Virus record (IMG/VR): IMGVR_UViG_3300031772_000052
Coordinates: 1-50,772 of that record
Source: a virus
Reading direction: 5' to 3' (one strand)
Length of the DNA: 50,772 nucleotides
The position numbers were made by a program, and so were the translations under genes. The notes beneath the pieces are model-generated. The model was not told where the DNA came from. It worked only from the letters and a program-made list of their open reading frames with translations, and searched no databases. Positions 31,836-41,160 of this stretch are shown piece after piece (positions within the stretch are counted from its first letter, which is position 1; each line of letters begins with the position of its first letter).

Positions 31836-32453
31836 CTAGAGCGCGGTGAAAAGAATGGACGACTGGTCTGGAACCAGAGCCTTTCGGTCGTAGCCGATCG
31901 CTGCGATGCGCAGACGGATCGTACTTCCGCGAACAACCGGAAGATCAAAGGAACCGTCGATGAGGGTGTACGTTTGCAGAAGCGTGTCCGCTTCGTAGCC
32001 GCGGCCGAGGCTGTCTTTTTGCACCGGGATGAGCGTGGCTTCGATGATCTCGTTCTGTTTGGGCTTTCCGTCGGGACCGATAATAGTTCCTTGGATTGAG
32101 CACATCGACGGAGCGTTGACCGACGGCAGTGGACCGAACTCGATGTCTTCATACTCAAGCGCCACCGGAACGCCGGCGTTCAGCTTCTTGACCAGAAACG
32201 ACGAAGTGACCAGCAGGTCCTTGGCGTGGTTGAAGTCGAAGACGTACGCGCCGGGCAAGTTCACGGCGTCGAGCTCGGTCATGGGGTTCGCGACAAAGCC
32301 GGCCTGAAAGAGATTCCCGGTGAGATTGAACCAGAACCCATCGGACATTCGCCTGACGGCAATCGTCGGCGACTGCGCAACTGCGCCGACTCCGGCCACG
32401 ACCAGATCGAGGTAGAGACGAGCAACACTTCCTCTTGCGAATCTATTGATCAT
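31836..32453 (-). CDS. Fibre-associated protein with Ig-like domain, 205 aa
   Basis: The first ~100 residues are beta-rich and aromatic (SDGFWFNLTGNLFQAGFVAN). Residues ~115-200 form a carboxypeptidase-regulatory-like domain (CSIQGTIIGPDGKPKQNEII, DGSFDLPVVRGS) related to the 97-aa protein at 30775. It overlaps the 102-aa gene by 11 bp. Together they look like accessory fibre components. No enzymatic motif is seen. Confidence 0.6.
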   Translation of the reverse strand: MINRFARGSVARLYLDLVVAGVGAVAQSPTIAVRRMSDGFWFNLTGNLFQAGFVANPMTELDAVNLPGAYVFDFNHAKDLLVTSSFLVKKLNAGVPVALEYEDIEFGPLPSVNAPSMCSIQGTIIGPDGKPKQNEIIEATLIPVQKDSLGRGYEADTLLQTYTLIDGSFDLPVVRGSTIRLRIAAIGYDRKALVPDQSSILFTAL

Positions 32454-32751
32454 CGCTTGGCTTTCTTCTTATCAGTTTCCCATTTTCAGAGGAGAAGGTC
32501 CATTCCCCTTCTGGCAGGGAGGCAGGATCAACAAGGGCTGCAAACACCTGAGATCGCTGCGTCATGGCGTTTCTCGCTCTGTCGGACAATGTAGCTGCTC
32601 GAGCTGCAAGGAGTTTCTCCTTCGCCCGGACCTCGTCCAGCTTGAGCTGAACCTCGCCGAGCTCGCTCAGCGATTCTGTGACCCATCGGTCAGCCTCAGA
32701 CAGTGCCCGGGCCGTCTCAGGAGAGAGTTCAATCTCATTCGCGCTGCTCAT
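32443..32751 (-). CDS. Coiled-coil fibre-associated protein, 102 aa
   Basis: The preferred start at ATG 32751 overlaps the TAA of the large fibre gene (TAATG). Residues ~10-70 form a coiled coil (LSELGEVQLKLDEVRAKEKL). The C-terminus is beta-like (GEWTFSSENGKLIRRK). It is likely a fibre chaperone or connector, but this is inferred from context. Confidence 0.6.
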   Translation of the reverse strand: MSSANEIELSPETARALSEADRWVTESLSELGEVQLKLDEVRAKEKLLAARAATLSDRARNAMTQRSQVFAALVDPASLPEGEWTFSSENGKLIRRKPSDDQ

Positions 32752-35700
32752 TAGTTGCTGGTGCAGATGGCCATCACGAGACCGTTGTCGAAGACGATGC
32801 AAAGCTCCTGGGCGCCGCCACCGGCGTCTCGCAAAAAGAGGCGTGCTTTGTTGGCAGCAGGAGTGGCGGGCGTGGCCGATTCGTCCAACAGAAGACTAAG
32901 TTGAAGTTCTAGTTCTCCGGTCATCGTTCCGCCGGTTTTCTTGAGTCTTTCGTTCACTGACGGAATGAGGAGCTGAGGCGTAACTCCGTCGAACTTTCCT
33001 TGTCCGGCGCCGCCTGCCGACAGCGAGATGTCACCAGCGCCAACCCCACCGCCGATGTTGGCTGTGTTCGGGTCGGCGAACTGAAGCGCTGCGGTTCCAC
33101 CGGTGAGTTTGTTCTGAATCGTCAGTGGCCCAGTCATTACGTCGCCGGCCGTGCGTACGCGCTGATTGACCGCGGGCACAAGCTTTGCGGTTTCACTACC
33201 ATTGAACGCTGCCTGGCCGACTGCGCTGCCAGTGAGCTGTAGCGGGGTCCCAGCAGTTCGAGTATTGGCGTCCTCAAGAAGAAGCGCTGTCAAGCCACTC
33301 GACGAGAGCTTGGTTCCAACGTACGTGATCACATTGGCGTCGCCGCTGACAGTTCCGAAGTTGTTCGCCCATTTGACGAAGTTGGTGCGGCCAGACTCAA
33401 GCGTATACAGCGGATTGATGCTGGTCACGCCATGGCAGCCAACAACCTTTGGGTTGTCTTCCTGGCTTCGAATGTAGAGGTCCTTCCTGGCGGTCGACGG
33501 GCCGAAGAAACACTCCTCTACGGTGTTGAACCTTCCAAGGTCGAGCATGACAGCGTGGGTTCCGACAACTGCCGTCGTCATCGAGCTGACATCGATGTGC
33601 CGCGCCAGGGAGTCGCGGCAGTTGGTCAGATTGAGAACCCCTTGATCAGGAGCACTCACCGCCGTGAACGATCCACTGAAAAGCAACTCCTCGGCAACTC
33701 CTCCGATGCATCCGTTCATCCCAACAATCGGATAGCCAGCTGCATTTGCGATGGAATTGATGGTCAGATTTCGAAGCTCGATCCCTCCGTTGTAGATAGC
33801 GAGCTTTACCGATGCACTCGGATTGCCGTCGAGAACGAGAATGTTTCCCGTGAGAAAAGACAGAATCCGAAAGGCTCCCGTTGTGTTTCTCGACCCGTCG
33901 AAGAACTCCACTACGTCCCCGACGCGACAGATGTCGCTAAGCGTCCCGGAGTAAGTGACGGTGACCTGGGATCCAGAAATTGAGAAAGTCGCGAACTGAG
34001 CCGCAAGATCTGGATGGCCGAGCGAGAGCCACGGTGTTGCGGCTGGCTGCGTACCAAAGAACCGAATGCGAGCGCGACCCTCTCCTTCGAGCCGAACGCC
34101 GCTGCGAAGAACCAGTGGCGTCGTCACAACGTAGTCGCCAGAGCGAACTACGATGTGTCCGCCGTCGACGTTCGCTGCTGCAACGGCATCTGCGATCGAC
34201 CAATGACCCTGGTAGTCGCCCTTGTTTCCGACAAGAATTGGGTAGTGCGTACCCTTTGGGCGGGGATGGAAGATAGCCTGATTTGCGATCGGAACCGTAT
34301 TCGCCGCAGTAGCAGCATCGGCCCCGACTACCCATCCTGCCAGATAGGTGTCGTTTGGGTGCGGAGTCGGGGAGACGCTTCCCTCTCGAGCCGGCGGGAA
34401 CGCCCGACGAACAACCGTAGTGCTCTGGAGGTATCCAACCTGCAGCTCGCCAGTTGCGCCGTAGCGAACGAGGATTTCCTTTGCGTCGGTTGCGCTGACG
34501 CCGGCGGTTGTATCAAAAGCCGCGGCCGACCGATCCCGGTAGCTGTCGACGAGAACGCCAAACGGAGCCACAACGGAGTCGAGTCGGACCCTCTTGAGCC
34601 CAACGCCATTCCAGTTGGTGACAACGTGAATCTGTCCCTGGTCGTCAGCGGCGGCGCCAAAACCAAGAATATTCACGTCGGTACCGGACTCAACGTAAAG
34701 GTTCCTGAGAACGAGAATCGGAAAACCAAGGCGAGCCTGAAAGGTCGGATTGAAGACGGCCAGCTCGTCCAGATTCGAAGCCGTTGCCGCTCGCTTGACC
34801 GCCATGACGACATTGACTTCGTCATGTGGCGTCAGCACCATGACGGGCCGAGACACGGACGAGATGAGGCTGGTCCCGTCGATAATTCCGGTCCTATCAG
34901 TCGAGGCGACCTGGTACCCATAGGAATTGTACGTGGCTCGCGAAACCGCGTTGCCGGAGCTGTCCAGAACCACATACCTGAGCTCGCCGAGCTCGGAAGC
35001 GCCAGCGCCGCTCGACACGTAAGAGATGTGAACCTGGCGCTGACGATCGACCGCGATGTCTGGCCAGGTATCGTTCTTCGTTGAGTTCACGCCGTTGACG
35101 AGTCTCTTCGCCAGGTCGACACTGCCAAAACCTGCTCCGGTCTCTGTCGAGATCTTCGTGTAGTACGGCTGGTTGTTGGTAACGCCGCCGTCTTGGTACT
35201 GGTAGACGATATGCAGCTTGTCGTCGGCATCGAGGACTGCTCGGGGGTAGAAGATCGGATTTCCACCAGGACTCACGCAGGTCACTGGCGAATCGACGAT
35301 GGTGCCACCGTTCTGATTGAACGCGCCTACCTTGATGACGAGGCCCTCGAAGAACACTACGATCAACGCGCCGTCAGTGGAGCGCTGACCGGCAATGATC
35401 GGATCTGTAACCACGGCCCCGCCGGTGTACAGCGTCGTCGCTGCGCCGCCAGGAGTGACCAGGTTGACTCTTCCACGAAGAACCGTACTCGACACCCCCC
35501 AGACGTAGGCTTCGCGCAATCCACCCACGTTCTTCTTCGCGTAGACCGACGGCCTTTTAGCGCCAGCGATAGTCTGAAGCGCCTCTAGGTACGTCCCGAG
35601 CGCCTGGGATAGCTCGCCGTTTCCTACAACCCGAACGATCTCCGCCCCGGATTCTCGCTTTCGTAGAACGAGGTAGTCGTTTCGGTCGTAGTTCAAATTG

Positions 35701-36266
35701 CCGCCCGAGGGCGTGATGACATCCAGGACGGCCGGGGTTCCAACGGGGCCAACGATGTCCTGACGTTCACCTCTTCCGTCGGTTGCAGTTCCGGCGCCCA
35801 GCTTGTACGCCGTGACGTTGGTTCCACTCAGCGTTGAAAACAAACCAGCGCCGGCATCGACCCCTGGCTCCGAGACGTCCCGCGACAAGGCGCTGTCCAC
35901 GGAAACCGGGAGAGGGTTTCTCCAAGTTCCGTTTGCCTTGAAAGCAACCACCGTCCCGGTTGCGGCTATAGAGGCATCGGCGGTCGCGGTAAGGGTGACG
36001 CCCGAGTCCGGGTCGTCGTCGATCGCAGAGGCGACGATGAACCACATGCCGGTCTGCGTGGGCAACGGAATAACCGTTGATACTCCCTGTGCAACGACGA
36101 TTCCAAATTGAACGAACGAGTACGGCGCAACGGTGGCGTTTACTCCGTCGTCTGTTGTTGCAGCGCCAGACAGATAGCCATCCCTTCCAACGATGCCGGA
36201 AGTGAGATCCTGAAAGGTTTTGCTAACATAGGCTCCTTTGAAGCCGACTGTCTTTGTGACCGACAT
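32751..36266 (-). CDS. Large tail fibre/tailspike-like protein, 1171 aa
   Basis: The N-terminal ~230 residues are beta-rich and likely attach the protein to the tail. Residues ~290-650 carry repeats of the form W-P-D-I-A-V-D...V-H-I-S-Y and DDQGQIHVVTNWN, suggesting a BNR/sialidase-like beta-propeller. Residues ~685-900 have a right-handed beta-helix entry segment (GGHIVVRSGDYVVTTPLVLR, then SGVRLEGEGRARIRFFG), as in pectate-lyase-like tailspikes. The C-terminus has MTGPLTIQNK and MTGELELQ motifs common in fibres. The TAATG start links it to the 505-aa gene. Polysaccharide binding or cleavage is plausible; catalytic residues cannot be picked. Confidence 0.75.
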   Translation of the reverse strand: MSVTKTVGFKGAYVSKTFQDLTSGIVGRDGYLSGAATTDDGVNATVAPYSFVQFGIVVAQGVSTVIPLPTQTGMWFIVASAIDDDPDSGVTLTATADASIAATGTVVAFKANGTWRNPLPVSVDSALSRDVSEPGVDAGAGLFSTLSGTNVTAYKLGAGTATDGRGERQDIVGPVGTPAVLDVITPSGGNLNYDRNDYLVLRKRESGAEIVRVVGNGELSQALGTYLEALQTIAGAKRPSVYAKKNVGGLREAYVWGVSSTVLRGRVNLVTPGGAATTLYTGGAVVTDPIIAGQRSTDGALIVVFFEGLVIKVGAFNQNGGTIVDSPVTCVSPGGNPIFYPRAVLDADDKLHIVYQYQDGGVTNNQPYYTKISTETGAGFGSVDLAKRLVNGVNSTKNDTWPDIAVDRQRQVHISYVSSGAGASELGELRYVVLDSSGNAVSRATYNSYGYQVASTDRTGIIDGTSLISSVSRPVMVLTPHDEVNVVMAVKRAATASNLDELAVFNPTFQARLGFPILVLRNLYVESGTDVNILGFGAAADDQGQIHVVTNWNGVGLKRVRLDSVVAPFGVLVDSYRDRSAAAFDTTAGVSATDAKEILVRYGATGELQVGYLQSTTVVRRAFPPAREGSVSPTPHPNDTYLAGWVVGADAATAANTVPIANQAIFHPRPKGTHYPILVGNKGDYQGHWSIADAVAAANVDGGHIVVRSGDYVVTTPLVLRSGVRLEGEGRARIRFFGTQPAATPWLSLGHPDLAAQFATFSISGSQVTVTYSGTLSDICRVGDVVEFFDGSRNTTGAFRILSFLTGNILVLDGNPSASVKLAIYNGGIELRNLTINSIANAAGYPIVGMNGCIGGVAEELLFSGSFTAVSAPDQGVLNLTNCRDSLARHIDVSSMTTAVVGTHAVMLDLGRFNTVEECFFGPSTARKDLYIRSQEDNPKVVGCHGVTSINPLYTLESGRTNFVKWANNFGTVSGDANVITYVGTKLSSSGLTALLLEDANTRTAGTPLQLTGSAVGQAAFNGSETAKLVPAVNQRVRTAGDVMTGPLTIQNKLTGGTAALQFADPNTANIGGGVGAGDISLSAGGAGQGKFDGVTPQLLIPSVNERLKKTGGTMTGELELQLSLLLDESATPATPAANKARLFLRDAGGGAQELCIVFDNGLVMAICTSN

Positions 36267-37783
36267 TATCGCCTCGCAATCAGTCGGAGCTCTCCGTCGG
36301 CCACCAGTGAGTCAGTGTCGAGGGCAAAGAGGTTGGCGCCCCTGCGTCGAATGGTGATCTTCTGCCGAGTGGACTTCCACATGAGCGACGGCGTATCGAT
36401 CGTCTGATTTCCGGTTGGATTCAAAAGAACGCTGACGGGAATCGTCGGCAGGTAAGCCTCCCCTGACGAACTCTGTCGCACCCAGACTTCTACACTGGAT
36501 GGCAGGCACCCGAAGTTGTGTTCGAGTGTCATCGGAAGCGCACCGGCTGTTGCGACCCAGCCCGAGTCATAGATTCCACTCACCGGGAAAGCGATCTTCG
36601 TCATCGGAGATCCGCCGGCGGGACGGAAGTTCGAGGCGTTGAGCTCGCCGCGGCCAACGTACACGCGACCTGCAACGTACGGCGGGTCGGTGTTGATGTC
36701 GGTAACCTTGACGCATCCAACACTCGGATGAGCGTCATCCTGGACGTGCCAGGTAAGTCCCGACAGAAGGTCGGCCTTGAACGTCCCACTGACCGTCACC
36801 TGGTTCGCGGTGTCGACGCTCTTGATGACGTAGCTCCCGGCCGCAGGACCGGTGCCATCGACAACCAGCAGGTCTCCTGCGATGACGGCACGCTTTGCCG
36901 CACTTCCGTTGAAGAGAGCGCTTGCCGAGCTGAACGTCTTTCCTGAGATTGCGCCGTCGACTCCGTTCTGTACGATTCGAAGATCTTGCGCAAACGCCGC
37001 CCCGGGGTCAGATGCCTTTTTGACCTTCAAGTTCGAGTTCGAGTAGTTCACTCGCTCGACGTAGAGATAGACGAAATTTCCGTTGGCAAGGATGGCGCCT
37101 GTCGAGTCGGCCGTCATGTCTAACGTAATGGCGTCACGGATTCGAAAGAGAAACCCGTCGATATTGAACATCGGCCACGAAGTCGCCGTACCTACCGTAG
37201 CGTCGAATTTCACTTGATTGGACGCCACGCCGGCCAGAAACGTATCTGGACCGGCAACCAGGCCAGAAGAAAACGATCGAGAGGGAGATGCGATTGCGTG
37301 TCCGGAGTCGACGCCGTTGTCCCTTGTGCGGTGGGCAATTCCTACATCGAGAAGACCACGGCCAGTAGGAGCAACGCTGAACCGATCTCCATACCCTGCG
37401 GACCGAGCGTTCCAGACCTCGAGATCGGAGTAGTCGAATCGATTTCTCGGCGAGTTGTCGGGAAGGCTGTCTCCGTTGTAGTCGTCTCCGTTGGTCGCAG
37501 ACGACCCAAGGTCAGCAATTGCCGGCGAGTTCGAAAGGTCCAGCGTGCCATCCGGGAGGATCGACACCGCCAGGCGGTCCGCCAGGTTGTACAGCGAACC
37601 CACGAGCAGGGCATATTCCGCCGGCGCCGCATCGAGCGGAGCTCCGGTGACAAGCGCTTTTCGAAGCGCCGCCAGATGGTCGTCGATGAGCTCGAAGTTC
37701 TGATTCACTGGCTCTTGCCAGCTATTGAGGAACTCGCCCAGTCCAGGGAGAGCAAGGTCGAGGAACGAAGTATACGTCGGCAT
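36266..37783 (-). CDS. Fibre- or baseplate-associated protein, 505 aa
   Basis: ATG 37783 follows AAGGAG by 9 bases. The N-terminal region (SFLDLALPGLGEFLNSWQEP, VNQNFELIDDHLAAL) is a common start of phage fibre proteins. The middle is beta-rich (FVYLYVERVNYSNSNLKVKK), then WHVQDDAHPSVGCVKVTDIN and a beta C-terminal domain (SVEVWVRQSSSGEAYLP). It is coupled to the large tailspike. It may be a fibre trunk or attachment protein. Confidence 0.7.
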   Translation of the reverse strand: MPTYTSFLDLALPGLGEFLNSWQEPVNQNFELIDDHLAALRKALVTGAPLDAAPAEYALLVGSLYNLADRLAVSILPDGTLDLSNSPAIADLGSSATNGDDYNGDSLPDNSPRNRFDYSDLEVWNARSAGYGDRFSVAPTGRGLLDVGIAHRTRDNGVDSGHAIASPSRSFSSGLVAGPDTFLAGVASNQVKFDATVGTATSWPMFNIDGFLFRIRDAITLDMTADSTGAILANGNFVYLYVERVNYSNSNLKVKKASDPGAAFAQDLRIVQNGVDGAISGKTFSSASALFNGSAAKRAVIAGDLLVVDGTGPAAGSYVIKSVDTANQVTVSGTFKADLLSGLTWHVQDDAHPSVGCVKVTDINTDPPYVAGRVYVGRGELNASNFRPAGGSPMTKIAFPVSGIYDSGWVATAGALPMTLEHNFGCLPSSVEVWVRQSSSGEAYLPTIPVSVLLNPTGNQTIDTPSLMWKSTRQKITIRRRGANLFALDTDSLVADGELRLIARR

Positions 37784-37796
37784 CCGATGCTTCTCC

Positions 37797-38432
37797 TTAT
37801 CGCACTACGCTGATCGTCCAGGTCACAGTGATGGTGACGTTGTCGAGCGGATCGAACGGCGTCGACTTGAACGTCTTGACCGACATGATCACTTCGTCCG
37901 GGTCGACCGTATCCGGAGGAGACTTGTTGATCTGCTTCTTGTCGCCTCCGACTACAAGAACCCCATCTCCGACAACCAAACAGGCTTCATTGATGACACG
38001 ATCGGCCAGGGAGAAGCTCGTCGGATCCACGCTGACCGAGTCGAAGCTGCCAACGAATCTCATGGACGTCGTCGTCGGCGTCGTGAACACCGAGATGTCC
38101 TGCCGAAGGACTTCGTGGTACAGCCCGGTTCGCGAAGGCCACGTCACGTCCGGCTGTTTAGGGCTGAATAGTTGCCCTGCCGGACAGCCTCCGTCTCCAA
38201 TCGCCATGCGAAAGATCGAGCCAACGAATCCGCCGCCGTTGGGACCAATCAAAACGTTCCTCGACGCGGTCAGACCTTGGTCGAGGATGAAGTTCTTTCC
38301 GTCATACACGACCTCAACGAGCCTGCCGTTCTTCCACGCCTCAACGCGAACATGGCCCATGGCATGGATGTCGTCGGAGACCGGAGCGCCCAGGATCGGC
38401 GTAAGGAATTTCAGAAACGGAGGCAAGCCCAT
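37797..38432 (-). CDS. Tail-collar/baseplate-like protein, 211 aa
   Basis: ATG 38432 follows AAGG with a short spacer. The protein is mostly beta, with a DGKNFILDQGLTASRNVLIG segment and a Gly-rich LIGPNGGGFVGSIFRMAIGD region typical of phage tail-collar or baseplate proteins. The C-terminus (DPLDNVTITVTWTISVVR) is a final beta strand pair. It lies between the 802-aa baseplate protein and the fibre genes. Attachment of fibres to the baseplate is a reasonable inference. Confidence 0.6.
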   Translation of the reverse strand: MGLPPFLKFLTPILGAPVSDDIHAMGHVRVEAWKNGRLVEVVYDGKNFILDQGLTASRNVLIGPNGGGFVGSIFRMAIGDGGCPAGQLFSPKQPDVTWPSRTGLYHEVLRQDISVFTTPTTTSMRFVGSFDSVSVDPTSFSLADRVINEACLVVGDGVLVVGGDKKQINKSPPDTVDPDEVIMSVKTFKSTPFDPLDNVTITVTWTISVVR

Positions 38433-38482
38433 GATTCACCTTGAGTCTAGTGGTCCACCGCTTTGGCCGTCAACCACGCCTA

Positions 38483-40891
38483 CTATATGGCAAACGCGTC
38501 GGTAACAGTCGCTAAAAAGTTGTCCCTGCGTTTGACCGAAGCGCTTGCCACCTGGTACGTCGCTGCGCCAACGGAAGGCGGAACGGCGACGGTGACTTCC
38601 CCTAGGTCCACCCGAGCCGCGGTGATCACCTGGACCTCGTTGCCAATGTTTCCAAAGTCGACCAAGAGCAGTCCCTGGACGTCTTGATTTCTCAGGGCAC
38701 CAAAGGAAGCGTTCGTCTTGGTGTTGAGTACAGAGGGAGCGGCGTAGGCCGTTCCTCCGAGAATGACATTGTCCCGCTTGAGCTGAATGGCGTCGTGACC
38801 AAGAAGCATCTCCTCTGGCAGGACGACGTACGGGAGATTTAGTTGCGCGCCAAGATCGACATCCGGGATGCTCAGCGAAAGCACGGTCGAGGAAATGCGT
38901 CGAAGCACCTGCCAGTACCCCTTGTTCGTTCCAAGCGAGATCCGAACATAGTCCCCGGTATCCACGCCTAGGGCAGAAAAGTCCACGCCGTAGTCCCTGA
39001 AATTCCCCGTCGCCTGGCTTCCACCGGCAATGGTTTCTCCGGTGGCTCGATCGATGACAAACCCCTGCTCCCACGCTGAGTTTTCTTCGTTCGACGTCAC
39101 GAGCGTACTCGCATCGATTCCGACACTGGTGAGTTCAAACACTTCTGTAATCTGCTCAGTCTCGTCTTCGTCGGTGTCGAACGAAAAGACAAACTCCGTC
39201 CACTGCGGTTTCATGTTGTTGAGGAAGGTGACGAGCTCCTTGACGTTGACCTTGGCGACCACGGACTCGGTGAGTACCTGCGGCAAAAACAGATGGTTCT
39301 CAAGGAGCGTCAGAGCCTTGGTTTCATCGGTATCTCCAGGACCTCGGGTCGCATTGTCGGTCAGGAATCGCTCGATGCCGCCACGGCCGAGGCGGTTCGC
39401 TACGAACCCAGGCTCGGAGATGCGGTCGATGATCTTCACGCCCGTGGTGAGCGACTGGAACTTCACCACGGCATCGCCAAAAGCCACGGTGGGGTTAAGA
39501 CCAGTCGGAAGGACGTAGTTTAAGATTTGACCGCGAGCGTCCTCGATCTCAAGGCTTCCATTGACCGTCAGCGTTGGAGGTACAAGGCTGACGACCGTTC
39601 CGGCCGACCTTGCGTACGGAAGGCCGAGAAGGATGTGCAATCCGCGCTGAAGATTTCCCGTCGTAGATCCCGTCCAGAAGGTATACCAAAGCCCTTGCAG
39701 GGCGAGCTTGTACGCGTCGGAGTTCACTCGGTAGAAGTCGATGAGGACCCCGAAGTTGCGGTAGGGGGTTTCTTTGTTGATGAGCGTTTTTTCTGCCCAC
39801 ATCGTGGGCACGCGACCCTCTAGCGGGCCGTAGTCGAGGACCGGAAACGCGGCCCTGCTGGACAGGATTCCGTCAGCCACTACGTAGTCCACGCCCTCTT
39901 GCAGGACCAATTCCGGGAGCTCGATCTTGTTCTGCAGGGTTGGAATGGAAGCGATGTTCTTGCTGACCCTCTGTCCGTGAGGAAAGGCATCGATCGTATA
40001 GTGAACACCGCCGTCGTCTTGGGTTACGGGGAAGTTTGGCGTAACCGCGATCTCTGTCGCGGACACAGGTCCGGCGATCGCATAGACTCCGGCATTTGGA
40101 CCCGCGGTAACCGTCAGCATTCGACCCGAAAGAAGTCCACTGAAGTCCTGCGAGGCGTCTCTTAGAATGTCATTTCCGACTGGAATGCTTCCGCCTGTTC
40201 CGGTCAGCATGAGCGTTGGCGTTGCATTGTAGGTGTAGACAGCCGTCACCTGGTCGCCGCTGGAGATTGTAGTTCCGCTCAAGCGAGCCACCGTCGACTG
40301 AGTCTCGTCGATCTCGTAGTCGAGTCCTCGGACATAGGCCGCATGCATGTAACTGACCGTCGTGACCTGGTCGATAGGAATTCTTCCGTCAAGCAGAGCT
40401 TGGATTGTTCCGTCGGTGTAGTTCACGACATAGTCGATGTTCTCGGTGTACTCGATGGGGCCGATTTTGACCGACACCGTGTTCGCGATGATTCCGCCGT
40501 ACCGCAGTGACCTCGAGCTGTCGTTGAAAAACTCAATCTGCTGGGACTGCGGAATCTTCCCGGTTGAGTTCGTGAGTACGAAGGTTTTGTAGAACGCCGT
40601 CTTCGCTCCGAGCGTTGTGGGCAAAAACCCTGTCAGCGTCAACACATCGCTCTTGACGAGAAGGTCACAGGTGCCGTCGATCATCGTGAACCGATTCCAT
40701 CTCTCCGTCAGGTAGAGAGGAACCGTTTCCATGATTGGAGAAAGCGTGGCTTCGATGATTTTGGATTCGAGGTTTCCGCTGATTTGCAGAAGCCCCGTCC
40801 AATACGACTCGAACAGCTGTCGGTCGTCCGACGGAAGGAGATCCCAGACGTCGTCGAGAAACCGCCAAAGAAATGCAGCAGACGTGCTCAT
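38483..40891 (-). CDS. Large baseplate-associated protein, 802 aa
   Basis: The N-terminus (LWRFLDDVWDLLPSDDRQLF, ESYWTGLLQISGNLESKIIE) is helical and aromatic, as in baseplate-wedge proteins. Ig-like inserts with YTDGTIQALLDGRIP and VTAVYTYNATPTLMLTG follow, with a 'transition' segment also found in the J-like protein (RMLTVTAGPNAGVYAIAGPV vs RAGMILTVSAPSSIQGRYTI). The GLWYTFWTGSTTGNLQRGLH region is typical of phage wedge proteins. The ATG overlaps the 90-aa gene (ATGA). It may be the gp6/gp7-like outer wedge. Confidence 0.65.
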   Translation of the reverse strand: MSTSAAFLWRFLDDVWDLLPSDDRQLFESYWTGLLQISGNLESKIIEATLSPIMETVPLYLTERWNRFTMIDGTCDLLVKSDVLTLTGFLPTTLGAKTAFYKTFVLTNSTGKIPQSQQIEFFNDSSRSLRYGGIIANTVSVKIGPIEYTENIDYVVNYTDGTIQALLDGRIPIDQVTTVSYMHAAYVRGLDYEIDETQSTVARLSGTTISSGDQVTAVYTYNATPTLMLTGTGGSIPVGNDILRDASQDFSGLLSGRMLTVTAGPNAGVYAIAGPVSATEIAVTPNFPVTQDDGGVHYTIDAFPHGQRVSKNIASIPTLQNKIELPELVLQEGVDYVVADGILSSRAAFPVLDYGPLEGRVPTMWAEKTLINKETPYRNFGVLIDFYRVNSDAYKLALQGLWYTFWTGSTTGNLQRGLHILLGLPYARSAGTVVSLVPPTLTVNGSLEIEDARGQILNYVLPTGLNPTVAFGDAVVKFQSLTTGVKIIDRISEPGFVANRLGRGGIERFLTDNATRGPGDTDETKALTLLENHLFLPQVLTESVVAKVNVKELVTFLNNMKPQWTEFVFSFDTDEDETEQITEVFELTSVGIDASTLVTSNEENSAWEQGFVIDRATGETIAGGSQATGNFRDYGVDFSALGVDTGDYVRISLGTNKGYWQVLRRISSTVLSLSIPDVDLGAQLNLPYVVLPEEMLLGHDAIQLKRDNVILGGTAYAAPSVLNTKTNASFGALRNQDVQGLLLVDFGNIGNEVQVITAARVDLGEVTVAVPPSVGAATYQVASASVKRRDNFLATVTDAFAI

Positions 40892-41160
40892 CGACCAGAG
40901 TCACTCCAAACGCGATTCCAGCGCTGCCGGTCAATTGGGTCCTTCGACGCCGTGACGCCTCCAAGCGCGCCCCAGCCTACGACTGGCTTAGTGTCTCCCG
41001 AAAAAGGAAGCCTCGTCGACGCGTCCTTCGGGTTGACCTCGATCGCCGAGGGCGCAAAGTCGTTGTGGAGCTCCATGAGCGAATCGGCCTGCTTTACCAG
41101 GCCTACAAGAGCGCCGGCGCTGCCGATCTTTGTGAGCTCATCTAGGAAGCTGCGAATCAT
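40888..41160 (-). CDS. Small protein with N-terminal SFLDELTKI helix, 90 aa
   Basis: The start MIRSFLDELTKIGSAGAL is preceded by GGAG with a 6-base spacer. The SFLDELTKI segment resembles SFADELVKL and SFANELVKL at 1854 and 2237. A hydrophobic stretch (AGALVGLVKQA) follows; the C-terminal half is polar. The ATG overlaps the J-like protein's stop, and its own stop overlaps the 802-aa protein's ATG. A short protein amid large baseplate genes could be a cargo or connector; function unknown. Confidence 0.6.
   Translation of the reverse strand: MIRSFLDELTKIGSAGALVGLVKQADSLMELHNDFAPSAIEVNPKDASTRLPFSGDTKPVVGWGALGGVTASKDPIDRQRWNRVWSDSGR

Noticed and set aside
34014-35084. + strand frame of 356 codons opposite the tailspike gene
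   Set aside because: Antisense to a strong coding region, no ribosome site and no recognisable protein features.
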